Below, in pieces: positions 53,195-62,512 of a DNA stretch of 64,000 nucleotides (within the stretch, counting starts at the first letter, position 1; each line of letters begins with the position of its first letter). The stretch comes from Ostreococcus mediterraneus. Lineage: Eukaryota > Chlorophyta > Mamiellophyceae > Mamiellales > Bathycoccaceae. Below the pieces are notes generated by a model that searched no databases, had not been told where the DNA came from, and saw only the letters and a program-made list of their open reading frames with translations. The translations under genes and the position numbers were made by a program. The stretch lies in assembly GCA_012295225.1 (NCBI GenBank), contig WMKK01000002.1:422858-486857 (forward strand), written 5' to 3'.

Positions 53195-53830
53195 TCACGG
53201 ATACGACGCATTCGCAGCATCCATTTCATCAACCTCTTCCTGATCGCACATCGCCTCGTACGCGTCTTCATCCAGCAACGTATTCGAAGAGTCAGACGCG
53301 GCCGCGATTTCCACCAACCACGTATCCGGTCCGCGTACATTCATATATGGATTTTTCAACGCCTCCACGTTAAACCGCACGACGCGTCCATCAAAAGGCA
53401 TTTTCACCTCACGCACACCGCTCGCATTCGCCCACGTCGCGTGATACAACTCGTCACTCGCCGACCGCGAGAACCCGTCCCAGTGCGCCTTGACGAGCGT
53501 CTCCCCTCGTCTCGCCATCGCCCCGCTCTGCGCCACCGGCTCCACGCGCCGACAGTCGCCCATCAAATCAAACCCACGCCCAGCGATTCCCACGGCAAAC
53601 ATCGACGCTTCGCCGTGCGTATGCGTGCGCGTGACCACCTCATGCGTGCGCGTGAAGCGAGGCTCGCGGTCGACGTCACCGTCGCAGCACGATGACGCCC
53701 CATCCTCGCCGCCGTGCGCGTGCGCGTGCCCGCCGTGCGCGCGCGCGTGCGCGGACAACGCGAGCATATTTTTCCACGCCCGCGCGTCGCGCGCGAGCGA
53801 CGTCGCGCGGCGCGACGCGTGCCTGAGCAT
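53195..53830 (-). CDS. Glycine cleavage H-protein-like (lipoyl-type) protein, divergent
   Basis: A 211-residue protein. H-protein normally carries lipoate on a Lys in ESVKA and shuttles the methylamine of glycine in mitochondria. Here a basic N-terminus (MLRHASRRATSLARDARAWK) fits import. His-rich HAHAHGG and a CC pair follow. The H-like domain starts RFTRTHEVV, then FAVGIAGRGFDLMGDCRRVE, ARRGETLVKAHWDGF, MPFDGRVVRFNVEALKNPYM and TWLVEIAAASD, with EDAYEAMCDQEE at the end. A roughly 25-residue insertion lies between the lipoyl-loop region and the MPFDG turn, so the lipoyl Lys is either the K in TLVKA or lost. Function as a true H-protein is doubtful. Confidence 0.72.
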   Translation of the reverse strand: MLRHASRRATSLARDARAWKNMLALSAHARAHGGHAHAHGGEDGASSCCDGDVDREPRFTRTHEVVTRTHTHGEASMFAVGIAGRGFDLMGDCRRVEPVAQSGAMARRGETLVKAHWDGFSRSASDELYHATWANASGVREVKMPFDGRVVRFNVEALKNPYMNVRGPDTWLVEIAAASDSSNTLLDEDAYEAMCDQEEVDEMDAANASYP

Positions 53831-53901
53831 CGGCTTATGACGTCGCGAGGGGTGTGTCGGTTGGTGTTTTCGCACTCAACTAAAACTGTTCTGTCGCGAG
53901 A

Positions 53902-54930
53902 ATGCGGCGCACCGCGCGCGACGCGCGGCACGATGCGTTCGTGCGCGCGTGGGAGGACACGCAAGGGAAGTCCCGCGCGCACCACCGCGCCGGGTGGCTC
54001 GGCAGGCGCCGCGCGCGCGATGCGGTGGCGTTGGATGTGTCGCGGCGCGCGGTCGTGTGGTGGATGTGTGGTGGCATCGTCTTGGCGCTCGTGGCGCTTT
54101 TCTCGCGCGCACGGCGCGCGAGCGATGGCGTAGGCGGATTCTGTGCGCGCGCCAATCCGGTGGTGTGCGCGCACGGTGGTGACGTCGTGCGAGGTAGTGG
54201 GAAGCGAGCGAATACGCGAGAGGCGCTCGAACGCGCGGCGTCCGCGTCGTACGGCTGCGTGGAGATAGATGTGGCGCGCACGCGAGATGGTGCGCTCGTC
54301 GCCATGCATGCGCGCGATATGTGGTCGTTTACGCGCGGGCGCATCGCGGATGTCGGCGAGTTGACGTTGGACGAGCTCATGATGTTTAACGAAGACGTCG
54401 AAGACGCGGGACAGCGCGCGTTGACGTTTCGGCAAGCTTTGCGCCTGGTCGTCGGCCGAGGGATGACACAAATTACGATAGATTTCAAAGAGAACCCACC
54501 ACTGGGGCGAAATGGGTTGGCAAAAGCAGTATTAGACGTCACGCGCGAGCTTGGGTGCGACGAATGTTTATTTTGGGGCAAGGATGACGAAACCATTAGA
54601 GAGGTGCAAAATTTGGGCGCGCGACGCGTCGGGTACACAGTCGCTAATTTCTCCGCCGCCGTGCGCGCCGCGGGGATGGATGTGATCTCGCAACGCCGCG
54701 TACGCCGGGCGGAGGTGTTGGCTGTGCAATCAGAGATGCTCTCGTCGGCGCTCATGCGAGGAGCCGCTCGACACAAATTGAAGACACACGTGTGGACGGT
54801 GAACGACGCCGAGCGGATGCGCGCCGTGCTCGCGTACGGCGTCGATGGAGTGTTAACGGATAACCCACGTGAACTGCAGCGTGTGATAGGAGAGCTTAGG
54901 ACCCAATGTGACGACCGTAGCGGGCTTTAG
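53902..54930 (+). CDS. Glycerophosphodiester phosphodiesterase, membrane-anchored
   Basis: A 342-residue GDPD-family enzyme, hydrolysing glycerophosphodiesters to glycerol-3-phosphate and an alcohol. One membrane helix lies near the N-terminus (AVVWWMCGGIVLALVALFS, about 50-68). The TIM barrel then shows AHGGD for the usual HRG motif, NTREALERAASASYGCVEID, and VARTRDGALVAMHARD, supplying the metal-binding Glu-x-Asp and second His. TIDFKENP and the final VWTVNDAERMRAVLAYGVDG then VLTDNP are also typical. In plants such proteins act in phosphate recycling or at the plastid or plasma membrane. The gene is 71 bp from the H-like gene, divergent. Confidence 0.88.
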   Translation: MRRTARDARHDAFVRAWEDTQGKSRAHHRAGWLGRRRARDAVALDVSRRAVVWWMCGGIVLALVALFSRARRASDGVGGFCARANPVVCAHGGDVVRGSGKRANTREALERAASASYGCVEIDVARTRDGALVAMHARDMWSFTRGRIADVGELTLDELMMFNEDVEDAGQRALTFRQALRLVVGRGMTQITIDFKENPPLGRNGLAKAVLDVTRELGCDECLFWGKDDETIREVQNLGARRVGYTVANFSAAVRAAGMDVISQRRVRRAEVLAVQSEMLSSALMRGAARHKLKTHVWTVNDAERMRAVLAYGVDGVLTDNPRELQRVIGELRTQCDDRSGL

Positions 54931-54990
54931 CGACGTCGAAGAAGTAGTGTACACAAACGAATATACAGTATTACCGGTATCAACCAATTT

Positions 54991-55632
54991 CTATTTACCG
55001 AATCCTGAGAATCCCATCATCGCCGCCATATCAGGATCGATGCCATCGTTCAACGCCGCCATCGCATCCTCCTCTGCCTTTTTCTTTGCCTCCTTCTTCG
55101 CCTTTTCCTTAGCTTTCTTCCGTTCTCGTGCGTCCTCGTCGTCCGCCGCCGCGATGGCTAATCGTTGCCCGTAATCTACCGGTCCTCCATTCTTCGCTTC
55201 CTCCGCCTTGCGCTTCTTCACTTGCTCAAACTTTGCCTTCACTTGCTCCACCGTTGACCGTTCAACGCGCATCGATAACCCGCGCGCTTTCATTTGCTTC
55301 TTCCCGTTGATGTGGTCCAAATACGCCGCCGAGTCGTGCAGCACCACCCCAGTCTCCTTGCACTGAAACCCCATCCCGGCCCCGGTCTCCGTGTTCACAA
55401 TCTGCTTCGTCCCCACGCGACTTAACAAATCTCGCTTATAATCTCTCGCGATGATGTTATCCATGCGTAAATCCTCGCGAATCACAACCATCCCGCGCGC
55501 GCGATTCGACCCATTCGACCCGTGCGTCTTGTCTTCCTCCTCTTTTTCCTTCGCCTCGCGCGCGGCGGCTTTGGCGGCGAACTCCGCCTTGTCCCACTTG
55601 CGCCGCGCGGTGTTATCGACGCCGCCCGCCAT
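54991..55632 (-). CDS. SNU23: SNU23/ZMAT2-like tri-snRNP protein with degenerate zinc finger
   Basis: A 213-residue homologue of Snu23/ZMAT2, a U4/U6.U5 tri-snRNP protein of the spliceosome B complex. Shared blocks are RKWDKAEFAAKAAAREAKEK, REDLRMDNIIARDYKRDLLS, LDHINGKK and the near-invariant GLSMRVERSTVEQVKAKFEQ. The matrin-type C2H2 finger is altered: Cys91 and His107 remain, but the second Cys position is Thr94 and the last His is Gln113. The 3' third is a Lys/Ala/Glu helix ending AMMGFSGFGK. The ATG at 55632 (MAGGVDNTA) matches the family start. It is divergent from cytochrome c, 191 bp apart. Confidence 0.87.
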   Translation of the reverse strand: MAGGVDNTARRKWDKAEFAAKAAAREAKEKEEEDKTHGSNGSNRARGMVVIREDLRMDNIIARDYKRDLLSRVGTKQIVNTETGAGMGFQCKETGVVLHDSAAYLDHINGKKQMKARGLSMRVERSTVEQVKAKFEQVKKRKAEEAKNGGPVDYGQRLAIAAADDEDARERKKAKEKAKKEAKKKAEEDAMAALNDGIDPDMAAMMGFSGFGK

Positions 55633-55823
55633 GGCGCGTCGAGCACACTCTTCGGCCCTTCGCGTCGTCGACTGTCGACGACACCCGCGGCGCGTGGTTA
55701 AATGGTCCTCTCGGTCCGCCGAGTCCCTCTGTGATGCCTGTTCATGATTGGTCAATTCACCCCTACGACGACGACACCCGCCCCGCGACGGCGTTCGACG
55801 TCACACCACCGCCAGCGCCGACG

Positions 55824-56527
55824 ATGAGTTCGTTTGCCGAAGCCCCCGCCGGGGACGCCGCGAAAGGTACGCGCGCGACGAGACGCCACGCGCCATCGAG
55901 CGATCGCGCGACCGCGCTGGATGCGCTGGATGCGTGCGCGGCGTCGGAGAGCGACTAACCACGCGCGCGCTCGTTCGTCATCGCGATCGCGACCACAGGC
56001 GCTAAGATTTTCAAAACCAAGTGCGCGCAATGCCACGTGGCTGAGAAGGGTGGTGGACACAAGCAGGTACGATGGTTTTCGCGCGCGTCGCGGCGTCGTG
56101 AGAGGCGCGTTCGGTGCGAGGGTGACGGTGGCGGTGTGAGCTCGGCGCGCGCGGGGCGTCCGGCTGGCTGTCGCGGATATCCAACGCGCGCGCGAGCGAT
56201 AGCGCTCTTTCGCATGTGTCGACGTGGGTATTGCATTCGCGAACGCGCACTGACGGATACGTTTCGCATCGCTCACGCGTGCGCGGTCGCATCGCACAGG
56301 GCCCTAACCTCGGTGGGTTGTTCGGTCGCGTGTCCGGGACCACGGAGGGTTTCTCCTACTCGGCGGCGAATAAGAACAAGGGCGTGACGTGGAACGAAGA
56401 GACGTTGTACGACTACTTGTTGAACCCGAAGAAGTACATTCCGGGCACGAAGATGGTTTTCGCTGGGTTGAAAAAGCCCGAAGACCGCGCGGATCTCATC
56501 GCGTACCTCAAGGATTCGACCAAGTAA
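55824..56527 (+). CDS. CYC: Cytochrome c (three exons)
   Basis: Exons 55824-55866, 55999-56066 and 56300-56527 give 112 residues. Introns are 132 and 233 bp, with GTACG donors, ACTAAC and ACTGAC branch motifs and CAG acceptors; the first splits a Gly codon. The product has the plant-type N-terminal extension ([15 protein letters not shown]), the heme site CAQCH (residues 23-27), the distal Met89 in PGTKMVFAG, and YLKDSTK at the end. It carries electrons from complex III to IV in the mitochondrial intermembrane space. An upstream ATG at about 55734 in the leader is out of the conserved frame and is not used. Confidence 0.95.
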
Positions 56528-57036
56528 GTCGGTCGCGAACGCGGGACATCGAAGGGAGACGAAACGCGCGGAGACGTCGGGCGCGTTTTGGATTAGCTTT
56601 GCGCGTCGCGCGCGTGCGTGTGACCGCGCGTGCGTGACGTGTGTTTTCTTTATAATGCCATATATTATATCTACATCTCATCGTCATCGTCGTCGTCCGT
56701 CCGTCCGTCCATGGTTGACCGCGTTTGTCGAGCGTCCTCGGAACCCTCATCGTCAATTCTGGTTGAAAAAGATCACCCATCCGCACTCGCGGCGGCGGCA
56801 TTCCCTCGCACGTCATCGTCCGCGCGTACGCACGCGCGCGAATCGAACGTACGCGACTCATCGCACGTCACGCACCACAGCGTACGCGATTCGTAAACCA
56901 ACCAACGTCGTCGACGGGCGATCCACCAATTCGGTGTTTGGAATTTCACATCGCACGACGCGCGGTTGTGCGTGCATACGAGACGCATTAGAGCGCACAC
57001 GCATCGACGGATCGACGCAAAGGGTAACGCGACGCG
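56528..57036. other. Intergenic, cytochrome c 3' side and ARP4 promoter
   Basis: 509 bp. It includes an AT-rich ATGCCATATATTATAT segment (56656-56672) likely to be the 3' end of the cytochrome c transcript, and a (GTC)n/(CGTC)n simple repeat near 56685-56710. Several short frames exist on both strands, none with splice signals or family character. Confidence 0.5.
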
Positions 57037-58320
57037 ATGTACGGCGGTGATGAAGTGAGCGCGATCGTGCTCGACCTCGGGTCGCACTCCGTGAAGGCGG
57101 GCTACGCCGGGCAGGACACGCCGCAGTGCGTGTTTCCGAGCTCGGTCGGGACGACGGCGAAGAGCGGGAATGACATGGATACGAGTGATGGAGGGAAGAA
57201 TTCTTCAAAGACGAAGGATTATTACGTGGACAACATGGGGTTCCGTCGAGATGGAATGGAGGTGGAGTCGCCGTTCGGGGAGAATGGATTGATTGAGGAC
57301 TGGGACGCAGTGGAGGCAATTTGGGAGTATGCATTCAAAAAGCGGTTAACGATTCAGACGGATGAACACCCGATGTTGCTCAGCGAACCCGTGCACACTA
57401 CTGATGCAGTTCGGGAGAAGATGGTGGAGATTATGTTTGAAAAGCACGCGCCGCCCGCGTTGTTTTTGGCGAAGAACCCAGTGTTGAGCTCATTCGCGGT
57501 GGGCAAGGCGACGAGTTTGGTGATCGACATGGGTGGGAAGCAGACGACAGTGTCTGCCGTACACGAAGGCTTCGCTTTGCAAAAGTCTGTCGTGCGCTCG
57601 GCGCTCGGCGGTGAGGCGTTAACGGATGTGGTGTTGAAGTACTTAGAAAAACAAAAGGTTGACGTTCGACCGCCATACTCGTTTACGAAAAAGGTCAAGG
57701 GCAACGGACAGTTTGACGTCAAAAACGTCAGTCATCCGAAAACCACTGGGTCGTACGCGTTGTTCAAAAAGCGTGAAATCGCGGCGGATCTCAAAGAATC
57801 CGTGTGCCGATTGAACGACCACACGTTCAACTCTGCAGAACATAAAAACGTCCCTTTGGTGGCGTATGAACTTCCGGATGGTAACACCGTCGAAGTCGGC
57901 GTCGAACGTTTCCAAATCCCTGAGTTGTTGTTCCAGCCTGAATTACTCAAGGAAATGAACATCACGGTGCCCGGAATCGACGGCGATACGAAGTTGAAGA
58001 GTATTCAAGAGTTGGTATTGGAGTGCATCAACAACTCAGATGTCGATGTGCGTAAGGATTTGTGGGGCAACTTGGCGTTGTCCGGAGGTAGTAGTATGTT
58101 CACTTCGATGCGTGAACGCGTCGAAGGAGCGTTGTTTGATCATGCGCCGCAAAACGTGCGAACCAAGGTTATAGCGAGCATGAATAGTGTGGAGCGGCGT
58201 TTTGCGACGTGGATCGGTGGTTCCATCCTCGCCTCTTTAGGCTCTTTCCAACAGTTGTGGATGTCCAAGCAAGAATACGAGGAACACGGTGCGAGCTTGA
58301 TTGGTAAGAAATGCCCGTAG
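57037..58320 (+). CDS. ARP4: Actin-related protein 4 (ARP4/BAF53)
   Basis: A 427-residue nuclear actin-related protein, a shared subunit of NuA4, SWR1, INO80 and BAF chromatin complexes. The start MYGGDEVSAIVLDLGSHSVK is the hallmark of ARP4, including a Gly-Asp pair absent from conventional actin. FPSSVG, GLIEDWDAVEAIWEYAFKK, HPMLLSEPV and SLVIDMGGKQTTVSAVHEGF mark the actin fold and its nucleotide pocket. An ARP4-type insert (PYSFTKKVKGNGQFDVKNVS) and LALSGGSSMFTSMRERVEGA follow. RRFATWIGGSILASLGSFQQ with LWMSKQEYEEHG closes the fold. It ends KKCP. No intron. Confidence 0.95.
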   Translation: MYGGDEVSAIVLDLGSHSVKAGYAGQDTPQCVFPSSVGTTAKSGNDMDTSDGGKNSSKTKDYYVDNMGFRRDGMEVESPFGENGLIEDWDAVEAIWEYAFKKRLTIQTDEHPMLLSEPVHTTDAVREKMVEIMFEKHAPPALFLAKNPVLSSFAVGKATSLVIDMGGKQTTVSAVHEGFALQKSVVRSALGGEALTDVVLKYLEKQKVDVRPPYSFTKKVKGNGQFDVKNVSHPKTTGSYALFKKREIAADLKESVCRLNDHTFNSAEHKNVPLVAYELPDGNTVEVGVERFQIPELLFQPELLKEMNITVPGIDGDTKLKSIQELVLECINNSDVDVRKDLWGNLALSGGSSMFTSMRERVEGALFDHAPQNVRTKVIASMNSVERRFATWIGGSILASLGSFQQLWMSKQEYEEHGASLIGKKCP

Positions 58321-58450
58321 TCAGGACGTGCTTACAAATTTAGTCGAATGTCGTAATATAATCAAACCCGTGTTTCAAATCTATGGTCGTCTACGTATCT
58401 GTCAGGTGAAATCTACTCGTACAGCGCGCAAGCGCGGGGGCACACTCTGA

Positions 58451-59140
58451 TCATAATTGCTTACGGCGCTTCGCGAACGCGGTGGCTAAGCGCTGCTTCT
58501 TCAAGTCATCATAAATCTTGCGGAATTTCTCGTAATCAATACCCGCATCACTCTCGCTTTCGAATCCCAAAGACCCCCAAAGCTTCTTTTTAGGCTCTCC
58601 CGTACCCTCGAGCACGCAATCAAAGAGGTTGTTGAACTTCCGACGGCGATCAAGCCACGCTTCCATAACCTTCATAAATGCATCTTCAATCTTGACGCGC
58701 TCGACTTCAGTGATCGCGTCGCCTTTAGCTTCAGAATCACGCAAAGGCTCTAATCGCGCGCGCAACGCCGAGTTGGACGCGGAGAACGCCTTCAGTTCTT
58801 TCTTCATCTCATCCACGCTCTGTACGCTCTTCAACGACCGCAACGTCGTTTGCAACTTTACGATCTCAGTATTTAACGCCCCAAGCTCCTCATTAACCTC
58901 GCGCGTCTGCGCGTGCACCGCCGCCAACGCGTCGGCGTCGAGCGCCTCCTCCTCCTGCGTTGGGTAATACACCTTTTGCTTCCCCGCCTCCTTCACGCAC
59001 AACTTGCCTTTCTCAGCCAACGTCTCGAGATACTTTTGTGCCAAACCCTTCTTCACGCCTTGAGACCCGAGCGCGTCGCCCACGTTCGTCGCGTTCAACG
59101 GCCGGTTCATTTGATTCACATATTGCAACACGTTGTCCAT
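58451..59140 (-). CDS. HOP2: Meiotic recombination protein HOP2 (PSMC3IP/TBPIP)
   Basis: A 229-residue HOP2 homologue. HOP2 forms a heterodimer with MND1 that helps DMC1/RAD51 invade homologous DNA in meiosis. An N-terminal winged helix comes first: VLQYVNQMNRPLNATNVGDA, KGLAQKYLETLAEKGKLCVK and QKVYYPTQEE. A long coiled coil follows (about 70-150: VNEELGALNTEIVKLQTTLR and ELKAFSASNSALRARLEPLR). The C-terminal segment is LDRRRKFNNLFDCVLEGTGE and KKLWGSLGFESE, as in plants. The length equals that of plant HOP2. No intron. Divergent from beta-COP with 449 bp between starts. Confidence 0.92.
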   Translation of the reverse strand: MDNVLQYVNQMNRPLNATNVGDALGSQGVKKGLAQKYLETLAEKGKLCVKEAGKQKVYYPTQEEEALDADALAAVHAQTREVNEELGALNTEIVKLQTTLRSLKSVQSVDEMKKELKAFSASNSALRARLEPLRDSEAKGDAITEVERVKIEDAFMKVMEAWLDRRRKFNNLFDCVLEGTGEPKKKLWGSLGFESESDAGIDYEKFRKIYDDLKKQRLATAFAKRRKQL

Positions 59141-59589
59141 GGTGATTGATTGACGTCTCGCGCGCGTCGATTGATCGCCCGTCGCCGTGCGTCGCGTGTG
59201 TCACGCGCGAAACCCGTATCACGCGCGTGCGTGCGCGCGTGTGAACCGTGCGAAAGTCGCGCGCGGCGCGGTGTGCGGCGCGCGCGCTTTCAAAATCCAG
59301 CGGTGCCCGGTTCTCGGCTCGAGTTCTTACATTAGTGGCGTCACGGTTTGTGCCTAACGGAACACTGGGATTTGCGCGCGCGATCGCGACAGTGGCGCTC
59401 ACGCGAGGTGGCACACGCGCGACAGACGCGCGGGAACATCGGAGACGATATCGTACGACACATTTGTGCGGTTTGCGCGCGAGTTGTGCGTGTCAGGTGA
59501 CCGTTGAACGTCGGGAGATCTCGTCGGAAGACGCGCGCGCATCGGTGATCGCGCGCGCCGGTGGGATTGGTTGCGCGTGATTTGACACC
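59141..59589. promoter_or_regulatory. Divergent intergenic region, HOP2 and beta-COP
   Basis: 449 bp of CGCG-rich sequence. Frames that cross it lack an ATG or family character. No repeat or RNA gene is visible. Confidence 0.5.
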
Positions 59590-62415
59590 ATGACGACCGT
59601 GAATCAGGTGGTCGAACGCGGGTGTTCGATGCTCGTGCATTTCGACCGCGCGACTTCGGCGGTGGAGCTCAAGGAAGCGCTCGAGGCGGGGAACGCGGAG
59701 GAGAAAGCGGAAGCCATGAAGAAGGTCATTTCGCTCTTGCTGAGCGGCGAGCAGATCCCGCAAGTGTTCATCACCATCGTGCGCTACGTGTTGCCGAGCG
59801 AAGATCACACGGTGCAAAAGTTATTGCTTTTGTATATGGAGATGATTGAAAAGTGCGGAAGCGATGGGAAGATTTTACCTGAGATGATTTTGTTGTGCCA
59901 AAACTTGCGCAACAACTTGCAACACCCGAATGAGTTTTTGCGCGGGTGCACGCTCCGGTTCTTGTGTAGAATCACCGAGCATGATTTGCTCGAACCGTTG
60001 ATTCCGTCCATCGTGCAAAACTTGGAGCACAGGCATTCGTACGTGAGAAGAAACGCGGTGATGGCGATCAATAAAATTTACAACCTACCAGGGGGCGAGC
60101 ACTTGATCCCAGATGCGCCGGAAATCATCGAGTCTTTCCTGATGTCTGGTGAAAATGACTTGGGTACGCGACGTAATGCGTTCTTGATGTTGTACACGCA
60201 TGCGCAAGACCGTGCGGTGAACTATTTGATGCAGAACCTCGAAGCTGTGGCTACGTGGGGCGATATCTTGCAAACCGTCGTGCTCGACTTGATTCGCAAG
60301 GTGTGCCGCTCAGACCCGACCCAAAAGGGCAAGTACATCAAAGTTATACTGATGCTACTNGGCACGAATAATGCAAGCGTGGTTTACGAGTGCGCAAACA
60401 CACTCGTGGCGCTTTCCAACGCACCCACTGCGATCAAGGCGGCGGCAAACTGCTACTGCCAACTCTTGGTGAACCAAAGCGACAACAACGTCAAGCTCAT
60501 CGTGCTTGATCGCTTGATTGAATTAAAGAAGGATAACACCGAGTTGCTTCAAGAAATGGTGATGGATATTTTGCGCGCTGTGGCGTCGCCGAATATTGAT
60601 ATCAAGCGCAAGACGATCGATTTAGTGCTCGATTTGATTACCCCGAGAAACATCGATGGCGTTACTGGCATGTTGAAAAACGAAGTCATCAAATCTCAAA
60701 GCGAAAATACTTCCGAGACTGGGGAGTACAGACAGATGCTTGTGCATGCCATTCACAGATGCGCGCTCAAGTTCCCTGAAGTTGCGAGTACCGTGATCTT
60801 CTTGCTTATGGATTTCTTGAGCGACACGAATAGCGCGAGCGCGGCTGATGTCGCATACTTTGTCAGAGAGATTGCGTACACCAACAAGGCGCTTCGGGCT
60901 GGTATTGTGGAACACTTGTTGGATTTGTTTGCCAATATTCGCGCTAGCAGAGTGTGTTGCACGGCGCTTTGGATTATCGGTGAGTTTAGTAGTACTCAAG
61001 AGGAAGTCGAAGCCGCGCTCGAAGTGATGCGTTCTAGCCTTGGCCCTGCACCGTTAGTTCCCTCAAATAATGCGGACGCTGATGATACCAATCAGGAAGT
61101 GCGCGAGCAAACTGCAAGACCAGCTGTGTTGGCCGATGGGACATATGCTAGCCAGGCGGCGCCGGTGACTGGATCGTATGCCGCGCAGACCACAGCGCCA
61201 AACTTGCGCTCACTGTTGCTTGCTGGTGATTCTTTCTTGGCTGCGGTGATTGCAAGTACGCTAACTAAGCTTGCATTGCGATTCATGCAATGTAGTGGTG
61301 CGGAACAAGTTGCCAAGAACGCGACGCAAGCGGAGTGCATGTTGTACATCGTGAGTATGTTGCGGCTCGGCATGAGCGACAATTTGGAGATCAAGATGGA
61401 CAGAGACTCCAAGTCGCGCCTTGAGTTGTGTTTCAACGTACTCAGAGCGCCCGAAGAGGCGGATATGGACGTATGGTTGAGCGCATGCGGCGTGTCTTTC
61501 GCAAAGATGATTGAAGAGAAGCTCCGACGTGAGGCGGCGGCGGCGAAAAGTAACGACACCACACCTACGTCTCAGGCTGATGACTTGATTGATTTCCATC
61601 ACTTGAAATCGCGCAAGGGCATGTCTCAACTTGAAATTGAAGACGCCGTGGCTACTGATTTGGCGCGCGCAACTGGTTTCATGGACTCTGTGAAGTCAGA
61701 CGGCAAGACGCTTGATCGCGTGATGCAGCTTACTGGTTTTAGCGACAGCGTGTACGCCGAGGCTTACGTCACGGTGCATCAGTACGATATCACCATGGAT
61801 GTGACGATGATTAACAGAACCGAAGAGCCGCTGGCGAACGTCACTCTTGAGCTTTCAACCATGGGTGACTTGAAGTTGGTTGAGCGCCCGCAACCGTTTG
61901 CGTTGGCTCCGTACGCATCGCACAACATGCGCGCGAGCATCAAAGTGAGCTCTACGGAGACTGGGGTGATTTTCGGTAACATTGTGTACGAGAGCGCGCG
62001 TTCCGACCGGAACGTAGTTGTTTTGAACGACGTGCATATCGATATTATGGATTACATTCAACCGGCGACGTGCAGCGACTCTGCGTTCCGTAGCATGTGG
62101 GCAGAGTTTGAGTGGGAGAATAAGGTTGCGGTGAACACGAATTTCACCGACGTTCGTAAATTCTTGGACCATATCGTGGCTAGCACGAATATGAAGTGTC
62201 TCACTCCGTCAAGCGCGCTCGATGGCGAGTGTGGTTTCCTCGCTGCGAACTTGTACGCGAAGTCAGTGTTTGGCGAAGATGCCCTGGTAAATGTTTCAAT
62301 TGAGAACACAGAAGGCGTGATCACTGGTAACTTCAGAATCCGAAGTAAGCAACAAGGTATCGCGCTAAGCTTAGGTGATAAAATGACGATCAAGCAAAAC
62401 TTGACAGTCAAATAA
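59590..62415 (+). CDS. COPB1: Coatomer subunit beta (beta-COP)
   Basis: A 941-residue coat protein of COPI vesicles, which return cargo from Golgi to ER. An adaptin-like HEAT solenoid fills the N-terminal two thirds, opening with CSMLVHFDRATSAVELKEAL and QVFITIVRYVLPSEDHTVQK. The C-terminal appendage includes LSTMGDLKLVERPQPFALAP and VVLNDVHIDIMDYIQPATCS. Length is the family norm. One ambiguous base at 60360 falls in the third position of a Leu codon and is harmless. A short low-complexity linker near 500-520 separates solenoid and appendage. No intron is needed. GTT/GCT/TCT codons are common, as expected for a well-expressed gene. Confidence 0.96.
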   Translation: MTTVNQVVERGCSMLVHFDRATSAVELKEALEAGNAEEKAEAMKKVISLLLSGEQIPQVFITIVRYVLPSEDHTVQKLLLLYMEMIEKCGSDGKILPEMILLCQNLRNNLQHPNEFLRGCTLRFLCRITEHDLLEPLIPSIVQNLEHRHSYVRRNAVMAINKIYNLPGGEHLIPDAPEIIESFLMSGENDLGTRRNAFLMLYTHAQDRAVNYLMQNLEAVATWGDILQTVVLDLIRKVCRSDPTQKGKYIKVILMLXGTNNASVVYECANTLVALSNAPTAIKAAANCYCQLLVNQSDNNVKLIVLDRLIELKKDNTELLQEMVMDILRAVASPNIDIKRKTIDLVLDLITPRNIDGVTGMLKNEVIKSQSENTSETGEYRQMLVHAIHRCALKFPEVASTVIFLLMDFLSDTNSASAADVAYFVREIAYTNKALRAGIVEHLLDLFANIRASRVCCTALWIIGEFSSTQEEVEAALEVMRSSLGPAPLVPSNNADADDTNQEVREQTARPAVLADGTYASQAAPVTGSYAAQTTAPNLRSLLLAGDSFLAAVIASTLTKLALRFMQCSGAEQVAKNATQAECMLYIVSMLRLGMSDNLEIKMDRDSKSRLELCFNVLRAPEEADMDVWLSACGVSFAKMIEEKLRREAAAAKSNDTTPTSQADDLIDFHHLKSRKGMSQLEIEDAVATDLARATGFMDSVKSDGKTLDRVMQLTGFSDSVYAEAYVTVHQYDITMDVTMINRTEEPLANVTLELSTMGDLKLVERPQPFALAPYASHNMRASIKVSSTETGVIFGNIVYESARSDRNVVVLNDVHIDIMDYIQPATCSDSAFRSMWAEFEWENKVAVNTNFTDVRKFLDHIVASTNMKCLTPSSALDGECGFLAANLYAKSVFGEDALVNVSIENTEGVITGNFRIRSKQQGIALSLGDKMTIKQNLTVK

Positions 62416-62512
62416 ACACACGCATTACACTACTAGAGACTTCACTTTTTAGAGAAAGTTGTAAATAACTGAACCGCGAGATTCGCTACTGATGATCATT
62501 TACACGCTAGCT

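Noticed and set aside
56630-57050. Short basic frames on both strands before ARP4
   Set aside because: His/Arg-rich translations with no motif, no splice signals, and position in a promoter interval.
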